In this document: positions 1 through 5,733 of the stretch, piece by piece
Layout of the letters: each line of letters opens with the position of its first letter
Numbering within the stretch: the stretch's first letter is position 1
NCBI GenBank assembly: GCA_004525355.1
Contig: SPCK01000092.1
Location: 1 to 7,644 of the forward strand
Origin: Spirochaetales bacterium
GTDB lineage: Bacteria; Spirochaetota; Spirochaetia; Treponematales; UBA12059
Length of the DNA: 7,644 nt
Direction of reading: 5' to 3'
Notes under the pieces: model-generated
Seen by the model: the letters and a program-made list of their open reading frames with translations, nothing else
The model's database searches: none
Told to the model about the DNA's origin: nothing
Translations under genes and position numbers: made by a program

Positions 1-128
1 ACGAAATGCACCGCGTGGTCCAGAGCCATGGCGATCATCAGGAACCCACGCAACGCGTCCAAGGGTTCCAGCCGAGCTTTGCGAGCAGCCCCTGGTTCAC
101 GGCCCACGGGAGGCGTCCCCGGTCCCAT
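1..128 (-). CDS. N-terminal fragment of DUF1624/HGSNAT-like membrane acyltransferase
   Basis: The first 42 codons of a gene that runs off the left edge are visible. The reading frame opens with ATG at 128, directly after an in-frame TAA (131-129), so no upstream extension is possible. A GAAGG ribosome-binding site (142-138) lies 9 bases upstream, inside the end of the flavodoxin gene. After about 18 polar residues the protein reads RLEPLDALRGFLMIAMALDH followed by AVHF. This matches the opening of the first membrane helix in DUF1624 / heparan-alpha-glucosaminide N-acetyltransferase-like proteins, where a LDxLRG motif precedes M-x-L-D-H. That family consists of multi-helix inner-membrane proteins thought to move acetyl or acyl groups across the membrane. 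Acyltransferase-3 and DUF418 proteins begin in a similar way, so the family call is likely but not certain from 42 residues. The 12-base gap to the flavodoxin suggests one operon. Confidence 0.72.
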   Translation of the reverse strand, partial: MGPGTPPVGREPGAARKARLEPLDALRGFLMIAMALDHAVHF

Positions 129-140
129 TTAGCCGCGCCT

Positions 141-608
141 TCAGGAGCCGGCTGCCAGCGAACGTGCCCATTCGGCAGCGCGTTCCAGCTCGCCGTCCTT
201 CATAGGACCTTCCGTTCCGGTAACGAGGAAGCCTTCAGGTCCGGCTGCGAGCGACGCTCCCGCGCGAACGAGGCGGGAAGCCATCTGCGGCGCCGCGTAG
301 CCGAACAGTCGCACCAGCACGCCAAGAACCTTCGAGTCAACCGTCGCGAGATCCGCGCGCGTGTCGAATGCCGCAGCCTTTGCGCCCGACAGCATTCCTC
401 GCCGCACCGAACGAAGAAACGCACTCATGGGCCTGGTAGGACGGAAGGCGCGGGTGGGCGATCCGGCGACCACCAGTTCAATACCCGCAAAGTCCGCGGG
501 CGAACAATCGGACACCTTGACGACCCGTGCCCCGAGCGCCTCTCCAACCACCTCGGCCACCTTCCTGGTATTGCCGAATACCGTATCGTACACGATCAGT
601 GCCTTCAT
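141..608 (-). CDS. Flavodoxin family protein (FMN-binding)
   Basis: A 155-residue single-domain flavodoxin, a cytoplasmic FMN protein that carries one or two electrons between redox enzymes. The N-terminal strand MKALIVYDTVFGNTRKVA holds the phosphate-binding loop (residues 8-14, D-T-V-F-G-N-T). The second FMN-contact region is GSPT (49-52) followed by RPTRP. A third conserved strand is AAAFDTR (78-84), then a GYAA turn (103-106) and a C-terminal GPEGFLVTGTEGP segment (123-135) ahead of the last helix. These are typical of the short flavodoxins often found in anaerobes and facultative anaerobes. Two adjacent ATGs are possible starts (611 and 608). I chose 608 because the strong AGGAGG site sits 7 bases before it, against 4 for 611. 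The open frame continues upstream to 722 but contains no flavodoxin sequence there. The redox partner is unknown; no partner reductase or oxidase is in the window. Confidence 0.93.
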   Translation of the reverse strand: MKALIVYDTVFGNTRKVAEVVGEALGARVVKVSDCSPADFAGIELVVAGSPTRAFRPTRPMSAFLRSVRRGMLSGAKAAAFDTRADLATVDSKVLGVLVRLFGYAAPQMASRLVRAGASLAAGPEGFLVTGTEGPMKDGELERAAEWARSLAAGS

Positions 609-615
609 CATTGTG

Positions 616-621
616 CCTCCT
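616..621 (-). promoter_or_regulatory. Shine-Dalgarno of the flavodoxin gene
   Basis: A perfect AGGAGG hexamer on the minus strand lies 7 bases before the ATG at 608 and 4 before the ATG at 611. It decides the start among several upstream in-frame candidates and suggests efficient translation. Confidence 0.85.
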
Positions 622-661
622 CGCGCGCAACGAACCGCAAACCTGACAATGCCGCCCCTAT

Positions 662-670
662 AGTATACCA
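662..670 (-). promoter_or_regulatory. Extended -10 promoter for the flavodoxin operon
   Basis: On the minus strand TATACT (667-662) matches the sigma-70 -10 consensus at five of six bases and is preceded by TGG, the extended -10 TGn element. I found no good -35 box at 16-18 bases upstream, which is tolerated when an extended -10 is present. Transcription would begin near 655, giving a leader of about 45 bases before the flavodoxin start. This is prediction from sequence pattern only. Confidence 0.5.
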
Positions 671-703
671 CGCCCGGGGATCGAAGCCCGCAGACATGCT
701 TCC

Positions 704-732
704 TTGACCAAACCATCGACACGCGGTTTAAT
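704..732 (+). promoter_or_regulatory. Sigma-70-type promoter for the class V PLP enzyme
   Basis: TTGACC (704-709, five of six consensus bases) is separated by exactly 17 bases from TTTAAT (727-732, five of six). Transcription would start near 739, about 20 bases before the ATG at 758. The short leader carries AGGAG (748-752), 5 bases from the start codon. The near-consensus boxes and ideal spacing suggest a strong housekeeping promoter. Confidence 0.7.
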
Positions 733-744
733 AAGGTAAACGCG
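722..744. repeat. Imperfect inverted repeat overlapping the -10 box
   Basis: CGCGGTTTA (722-730) and TAAACGCG (737-744) are inverted copies with one extra G in the left arm, separated by ATAAGG. The inner five bases of each arm (GTTTA/TAAAC) pair perfectly. The element covers the -10 box and the expected transcription start of the rightward promoter, a position where a repressor could block it. It could also be chance in a short region, and it lacks the T-run of a terminator. Confidence 0.35.
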
Positions 745-757
745 CACAGGAGAAGCC

Positions 758-2224
758 ATGAGCCTCGAACAGCACTTCGCCCCTTTCCGGGAACGGATCA
801 TCGGCATAGACGCAACGATGAAGCTCGCGGACGGCAGTCTCCGCCCCATCGTGTACGCCGACTGGACCGCGTCCGGGCGCCTGTACGGTCCTATTGAAGA
901 GTTCATGCTCCATGAGATTGGACCCCTCGTCGCCAACACCCACACCGAGACCACGTACACCGGCGTGGCGATGACCGAGGCCTACCACAATGCGCGCCAA
1001 ATCATCAAGCACTCGGTGAACGCCGCCAGTGACGACTCACTGTTCTTCTCGGGCTTCGGCATGACGGCCGCCGTAAACAAACTGCAGCGCATGCTCGGCC
1101 TGCGAATGCCCGAGGACTGCACGCGCTCCTGCCGCGATGGCAAGAAGGCTCTCGTGCTCGTCACCCACATGGAGCATCACTCCAACCAGATTACCTGGGA
1201 GGAATGCGACGTCGACGTCCTCCTGGTCCCGCGCGACGAGGCCACGGGACTCCCCGACCTGGATTGGCTTGAGCGTATCTGCCGCGACAACGCGGACCGG
1301 CACTTGCTCATCGGTTCCTTCACGGCCGGTTCCAATGTCACGGGCCTCCTGACGCCGTACCACGACATGGCCGCGATCATGCATCGGCACGACGGCTACT
1401 GCTTCGTGGATTTCGCCGCGGCAGCGCCCTATATCGGCATCGACATGCATCCCGCCGATCCCGCGTGCCGGCTCGACGCGGTTATGCTGTCCCCCCACAA
1501 GTTCCTCGGCGGTCCCGGCTCCTCAGGCGTCCTCGTCATGGCCAACTCGCTCTACCGCCGGCATGTCCCCGATCACCCCGGCGGGGGTACCGTCAAGTGG
1601 ACGACGCCCTTCGGTACGCACCGATACGTCGACGAGATCGAGGCGCGAGAGGACGGCGGCACTCCGGGCTTCCTGCAGGCCATCCGCGCGGCCCTCGCCT
1701 TCGAACTCAAGGAAGCCATGGGCGTCGACAATATTCGCGAGCGCGAGCGCGAGATCATGGACATCATCCTGGCCGAGTTCCGCACTGAGCCTTCCATCAT
1801 GCTCCTGGAGGCAGAAAACATGGACCGCCTGGGCATCCTCTCGTTCTACGCGCCGGGCGAACACTTCAACCTCATCGTGCGACTCCTGAACGACCGCTTT
1901 GGCGTCCAGACCCGCGGCGGCTGCTCCTGCGCCGGCACGTATGGCCATATCCTGTTCAATATCGACAAGAGCACGAGCCGGCACATCACCGAACTCATCG
2001 ACTCGGGGGACCTCACCGAGAAGCCCGGCTGGGTTCGCCTGTCCGTACATCCGACCATGACCGACAGCGAGGCACGCTACGCCGCGCGCGCCGTGGTGGA
2101 GACCATTCGCCACTACAGGGAATGGGCAGAGGGCTACAGCTTCCACAAGGATTCCGGTGATTTTACGCGCAAGGAAGGCGGCAGTCCCCCTCCCGACCTG
2201 TTGGCCAGGTTCAAGGCGATATAG
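758..2224 (+). CDS. Class V PLP-dependent aminotransferase / cysteine desulfurase-like enzyme
   Basis: A 488-residue cytoplasmic fold-type I PLP enzyme of the aminotransferase class V superfamily, which includes SufS/CsdA cysteine desulfurases. The entry strand YADWTASGRLYGPIE (33-47) replaces the usual YLDNAAT. The THMEHHSN segment (136-143) carries the likely ring-stacking His140. SFTAGSNVTG (187-196) precedes VDFAAAAPY (217-225), with Asp218 facing the pyridine nitrogen. SPHKFLGGPGSSG (245-257) holds the PLP Schiff-base Lys248. GGTPGFLQAI (300-309) matches the desulfurase GTPN region. The loop R386-G-G-C-S-C-A392 aligns with the RxGxxCA of SufS, so Cys391 occupies the persulfide-cysteine position and Arg386 the substrate-carboxylate arginine. 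At 488 residues it is longer than SufS (about 406), partly through a C-terminal tail of roughly 40 residues. No SufE, IscU or other Fe-S assembly gene is nearby, so cysteine desulfurase activity is possible but unproven. Codons end heavily in C or G. Translation starts at ATG 758 behind AGGAG. Confidence 0.93.
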   Translation: MSLEQHFAPFRERIIGIDATMKLADGSLRPIVYADWTASGRLYGPIEEFMLHEIGPLVANTHTETTYTGVAMTEAYHNARQIIKHSVNAASDDSLFFSGFGMTAAVNKLQRMLGLRMPEDCTRSCRDGKKALVLVTHMEHHSNQITWEECDVDVLLVPRDEATGLPDLDWLERICRDNADRHLLIGSFTAGSNVTGLLTPYHDMAAIMHRHDGYCFVDFAAAAPYIGIDMHPADPACRLDAVMLSPHKFLGGPGSSGVLVMANSLYRRHVPDHPGGGTVKWTTPFGTHRYVDEIEAREDGGTPGFLQAIRAALAFELKEAMGVDNIREREREIMDIILAEFRTEPSIMLLEAENMDRLGILSFYAPGEHFNLIVRLLNDRFGVQTRGGCSCAGTYGHILFNIDKSTSRHITELIDSGDLTEKPGWVRLSVHPTMTDSEARYAARAVVETIRHYREWAEGYSFHKDSGDFTRKEGGSPPPDLLARFKAI

Positions 2225-2272
2225 GAATTCCCGCGAGACATGCCCTCCCCCCTCGCTGTGGATGAACGGGCG

Positions 2273-3184
2273 TCACGTCGCTTCCCGTTTTCTTCGGGCC
2301 CCTAGCACGTTTGTTCCCCAAACCCCGGCAATTATCATGATTCCTCCCAGTATATCGGTAGCGAGCAGCGTCTCGCCCCTAAGCGCAATTCCGGCCACCA
2401 CTGATACCAGGGTAGTCAGGTTGGCGAAAACGGCTGCTTCCGGAGACTTGAGCTTGGAGAGGTTGTAATTAACCAGCAGGAAGGCGACAACGCTGGACAG
2501 GATGCCAAGGTACAGCACGGAACTCGCCGCGGGCCAGCTCAGGCGGTGCAGGATATCCAATCGGGCCCCGCCACCCAAGACGCGAAAAGCGAATATCAGC
2601 CCGAAGGCAAGGGCGCCGAACCACATCATGAAGAAGGTCGTTTCGGCCGGCTTGAAGGACCTCGAGCTCCAGCGCGACATGATATTGAATACTGCGGCGC
2701 AGAGCATCGATCCGATCAGCAATATGAAGCCGATCGGCTCCCCGCCTATCTTGCCGGTCGCCCTGAACAGGACGACTGTCACAACGCCGAAAAAGGACAG
2801 GATGGTCGTGATGACCTGGGACGGTCGCAGCCGTTCCCCGAGGAATATGGCCGCCAAAGCGACAACCGCCACGGGAATGGCCGAAAGAATGATCCCTGCG
2901 GTAGAGGACTCCGCGTGCCGCAGACCTTCCGTCTCGACGATGAAGTACAGCACCGGCTGGAGCAAGGCCGTCGCCAGGAGGGGCTTCAGATCCTTGCCGC
3001 GGTAGTCAACCTTGATGATTCCAGTCAGAACAAGGGCGCTCATGACCAAGGCGGCCGTCAGGAAGCGAAGGAACAGCAACTCGTGCGGAGCCAGTTCGTC
3101 CAAGGCATTCTTGGTGAAGAGAAAGGAAAAACCGAAAATGACGCTGGCGCCGATACCGGCGACATAATTTCTGATACGGGACAT
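2273..3184 (-). CDS. EamA-family (DMT superfamily) inner-membrane transporter
   Basis: A 303-residue, very hydrophobic protein with about ten predicted membrane helices, roughly at residues 6-26, 35-55, 68-85, 93-115, 124-141, 150-170, 182-203, 216-240, 248-267 and 275-295. It has the two-repeat layout of the drug/metabolite transporter superfamily. Each half has the EamA signature near its end: FLGERLRPSQ (114-123) followed by a glycine-containing helix, and ALRGETLLATDILGG (267-281). The C-terminus is a short basic tail (ARRKREAT). Family members export amino acids, metabolites or drugs; nothing here names a substrate. The ATG at 3184 is the only plausible start, since an in-frame TAG lies 15 bases upstream (3199-3197). 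There is no Shine-Dalgarno. The gene lies 65 bases downstream of pbpC on the same strand and converges on the PLP enzyme gene, with 48 bases between their stop codons and no evident hairpin terminator. Confidence 0.93.
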   Translation of the reverse strand: MSRIRNYVAGIGASVIFGFSFLFTKNALDELAPHELLFLRFLTAALVMSALVLTGIIKVDYRGKDLKPLLATALLQPVLYFIVETEGLRHAESSTAGIILSAIPVAVVALAAIFLGERLRPSQVITTILSFFGVVTVVLFRATGKIGGEPIGFILLIGSMLCAAVFNIMSRWSSRSFKPAETTFFMMWFGALAFGLIFAFRVLGGGARLDILHRLSWPAASSVLYLGILSSVVAFLLVNYNLSKLKSPEAAVFANLTTLVSVVAGIALRGETLLATDILGGIMIIAGVWGTNVLGARRKREAT

Positions 3185-3193
3185 GATGGGCGC

Positions 3194-3224
3194 ATTCTAG
3201 CGGTATGGGATTGGGCGGCGCAAG
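3194..3224 (-). promoter_or_regulatory. Possible start-proximal promoter of the EamA gene
   Basis: On the minus strand TAGAAT (3199-3194) matches five of six -10 bases. A weak TTGCGC (3224-3219) lies 19 bases upstream as a candidate -35. Only nine bases separate the -10 box from the ATG, so transcription would begin at or within a few bases of the start codon. The gene may instead be read through from pbpC, which would leave it without a ribosome-binding site. Confidence 0.35.
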
Positions 3225-3249
3225 ACCCGATACAACACTGCGGGGAGCG

Positions 3250-5718
3250 TCAATCCCTCGCGAGGATCTCGAAATGCCTGGTTATGCTCGATCCCGACTC
3301 GTCCATGATGACAAGATCGTGCCGTCCCGGCGCCGGCCTGGCTTCCACGCGATGGTCGCCACGGGTTTCCCCCAAGTAGTCGCTGTCCAAGTGCCAGAAT
3401 ATTCGTGCGACAGGATTCCGGTGGGCGGCTCTGAATACGGTCATTCCCGGGCTTCCATCCAACTCGATGGGCACGTAGATAAGCGATCCCTCTTCTGGCG
3501 CAATGAATTCGAGATTGCCTGCTTGCACTGGCACGCAATCGGGTTTCCAGACCGGCAAGGCGCGATATCCGATGACTGCGCGACGGTAGTACCATTCGAT
3601 CACAGGAGGCAGGACAAAACGTTTCTCAAAAACAAGCCCATCCGGGCCCGCACATTCTGCGGTGACCTGAAACCGCCCGTCTGGACTCAAGTGTACCAGC
3701 CTGCAATACGGGCATGTTGCGTCTACCGTCGATCCCGCGGGAACGGCGACGCGCTCGATACGGACGCAATCCGGTCCGGCTATGAAACCCGAATCTGCGC
3801 ATACAGTGACCATCTTGAAGGCATTGCCGGGTTCAGGAAACCAGGGTGAACGCGGCAGCATTCCGAATGCGTCGAACAGCAATGGGGCGGCCGCGTCAGT
3901 TCCTTTGATCGCAGGTTTGCCCTCGCCGCTGGCATTTCCGGCCCAGACTGCCACGACGTATTCTCGCGTGACACCGATAGCCCAGGCATCGCGGGATCCG
4001 AAACTGGTGCCCGTTTTCCAGGCCACCCTCAAGGAAGATGCGTATTCCTGCCACGAGGCCTCATGAGTCGGACGGCCCACCTTGGTCAATGCTTCGAGGG
4101 CCAACCAGGCGGCTCCTTGCGATACCGGCGATTGGGACAGCGCCTTTTCGGCCGGCTCGTCGGATCGCCACGTGACGCGTGAGAACTGCGCTCCAGGAAC
4201 CGGTTCCTCACCCAGTGCAATGCGTGCCAGTTCGGCATACGCGGACGCCGCTTCGACCAGCGTGACCTCGGCGCCCCCGAGTATCAAGGTCAATCCGTAA
4301 TCAGCCGGTGCTCTCGTCAGAGTAGAGAACCCGAAGCGTTCAAGGAGCGCCGCGAATCTCTCGACGCCAAAGGAACGAAGGAGGCGAACGAAGGGTACGT
4401 TGAGCGACTGTGCCAAGGCTTCGTTCGCTCGTACGGCACCGGAGAATGTCTTCAGGTTGTTCTCGGGGCTGTAGGAACCTACCCGGGTGGGTATGTCGGG
4501 AACAAGCCGGGTAGGTGTAAGTTCTCCTGAATCCAACATGGCAGCATACAGAAAAGGCTTCAGGATGGAGCCGCTCGAACGCGGCGCTCCTGCGCAATCC
4601 ACGCGCCACGAGCCCTCGATACCGGCAGATTCAACATTACCCACATATGCGGCCACGCTGCCATCGCGCACACGCACCACGATAGCGGCCAAATTTCGTA
4701 TGCCCTGGGGAGCAAGACGCCGGACATGTCGTTCCGCGACAGCGTTCATGCGCATCTGGAGCGAGTAGTCAAGCGTAGATTCGGTGGCGCCTGGCGGAGC
4801 CTTGGCGAGCAGGTGCGGAGCGAGCGCGGGCATGGGTAATGGCTCTCCGGGCAGGGGTTCAACGAGAGCTGTACCGTATTCTCCGACGGGAATGGCACCC
4901 GCTTCGGATAGGTATGAAAGCAGCGTGTCCCGCTTGCGCCCGAGCTCGTCGCGCGAGCGTCCGGGATGCACGAGGCCGGGGCTGTTGGGAAGGACGGCGA
5001 GTGTCGCGGCCTCGGCCCAGGTCAGATCACGCGCTGGCCGGCCGAACCAACGAAAACCCGCTGCCTCCAGGCCCACCACGTTGCCTCCAAAAGGCGCTCG
5101 CTCGGCATAGAGGACCAGTATACCCTCTTTTGTGTTGAACAGCTCCAACCGCACTGCAAGCCACAATTCCTTTACTTTGGCAAATATGGTGCGTCGGGAT
5201 GCGGGCCGCGACAGCCTGGCTGTCTGCATGGTCAACGTGGAGCCGCCGGAGACGATTGTCCCTGCCCTGACATTGTCGCGGAGCGCCCTGATGATGGCGA
5301 GAGGGTCGAAGCCGGCATGACCGTAGAAATCCCGATCTTCATACGCTACGAGGGCTCGTGCGTAGCGCCCGGGGATGGTTTGGGAATCGTCGCTCTCGAA
5401 ACGCCACTGGCCGTCAGCCGCGACCGATGCGCCGATCAATTCCCCTCCAGCAGCGTACAGCGCCTTGGAAAACGAAGGGGTGGAGCTTGCCAAAGGGTCG
5501 AGAACGAGAAAGACGGCGACGAACAGGAGCCATCCGGCCAGAGCCGGCGCGAGGTCCGGCCCCAGAGCTCCTTTTGCGGCGATGCGCACACCCCGCCGGA
5601 CGCGCCCGTGAGCATACGAAATAAAAGCCCTGAACCGGCCGTACGGCACGCGGGTCGCCAGCCGGTTCAGGAATCCAGCCGGGAGCCCCCGCCATAGGGC
5701 GAGGCGCTCCCTTTTCAC
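3250..5718 (-). CDS. pbpC: Penicillin-binding protein 1C, bifunctional peptidoglycan synthase
   Basis: An 822-residue class A penicillin-binding protein anchored in the inner membrane that polymerises glycan strands and cross-links peptides in the periplasm. A basic cytoplasmic tail of about 55 residues precedes one membrane helix (about 57-76). The GT51 glycosyltransferase domain shows YEDRDFYGHAGFDPLA (126-141; catalytic Glu127), GGSTLTMQTARL (158-169) and TLAVLPNSPG (239-248). The transpeptidase domain has all three motifs: SILK with nucleophile Ser384 and Lys387, SLN (438-440) and KTGT (568-571). A cysteine-containing linker (C640, C651, C669, C672, C689) leads to the BiPBP_C domain (about 735-820), which marks PBP1C. 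The start is GTG 5718, overlapping the upstream alpha-2-macroglobulin stop by GTGA, with AAGGA ten bases ahead. The open frame continues to 5718+297, but that part is the other frame of the upstream gene. Length is slightly above the usual 770-800 because of the N-terminal tail. Confidence 0.96.
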   Translation of the reverse strand: MKRERLALWRGLPAGFLNRLATRVPYGRFRAFISYAHGRVRRGVRIAAKGALGPDLAPALAGWLLFVAVFLVLDPLASSTPSFSKALYAAGGELIGASVAADGQWRFESDDSQTIPGRYARALVAYEDRDFYGHAGFDPLAIIRALRDNVRAGTIVSGGSTLTMQTARLSRPASRRTIFAKVKELWLAVRLELFNTKEGILVLYAERAPFGGNVVGLEAAGFRWFGRPARDLTWAEAATLAVLPNSPGLVHPGRSRDELGRKRDTLLSYLSEAGAIPVGEYGTALVEPLPGEPLPMPALAPHLLAKAPPGATESTLDYSLQMRMNAVAERHVRRLAPQGIRNLAAIVVRVRDGSVAAYVGNVESAGIEGSWRVDCAGAPRSSGSILKPFLYAAMLDSGELTPTRLVPDIPTRVGSYSPENNLKTFSGAVRANEALAQSLNVPFVRLLRSFGVERFAALLERFGFSTLTRAPADYGLTLILGGAEVTLVEAASAYAELARIALGEEPVPGAQFSRVTWRSDEPAEKALSQSPVSQGAAWLALEALTKVGRPTHEASWQEYASSLRVAWKTGTSFGSRDAWAIGVTREYVVAVWAGNASGEGKPAIKGTDAAAPLLFDAFGMLPRSPWFPEPGNAFKMVTVCADSGFIAGPDCVRIERVAVPAGSTVDATCPYCRLVHLSPDGRFQVTAECAGPDGLVFEKRFVLPPVIEWYYRRAVIGYRALPVWKPDCVPVQAGNLEFIAPEEGSLIYVPIELDGSPGMTVFRAAHRNPVARIFWHLDSDYLGETRGDHRVEARPAPGRHDLVIMDESGSSITRHFEILARD

Positions 5719-5733
5719 GGCCGCAGGTTCCTT
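5715..5733 (-). promoter_or_regulatory. Overlapping stop/start (GTGA) and ribosome-binding site for pbpC
   Basis: The TGA stop of the alpha-2-macroglobulin gene (5717-5715) overlaps the GTG start of pbpC (5718-5716) by GTGA. AAGGA (5733-5729) lies ten bases upstream, within the final codons of the alpha-2-macroglobulin gene. This is the usual layout for translational coupling, in which terminating ribosomes restart on the next gene, and implies a single transcript for both. Confidence 0.75.

Noticed and set aside
6..707. A 233-codon plus-strand open frame opposite the flavodoxin gene
   Set aside because: Its translation is arginine-, histidine- and serine-rich with no recognisable motif, and it lies antisense to a clear flavodoxin. 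It is a by-product of high GC content.
609..722. Upstream extension of the flavodoxin to 722
   Set aside because: The extra residues are unlike flavodoxin, would place the start upstream of the predicted promoter, and ignore the strong AGGAGG before 608.
2223..2272. A transcription terminator between the two convergent genes
   Set aside because: The only palindrome is GGAATTCC (2224-2231), which has no loop and no T-run. I see no stem-loop that would act as an intrinsic terminator on either strand.
2546..3379. A 277-codon plus-strand open frame opposite the EamA gene
   Set aside because: The translation is hydrophilic and low in motif content, and the minus strand encodes an unmistakable ten-helix transporter.
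4966..5697. A 243-codon plus-strand open frame opposite the N-terminal half of pbpC
   Set aside because: There is no family resemblance and no ribosome-binding site, and the antisense pbpC frame has all glycosyltransferase motifs.
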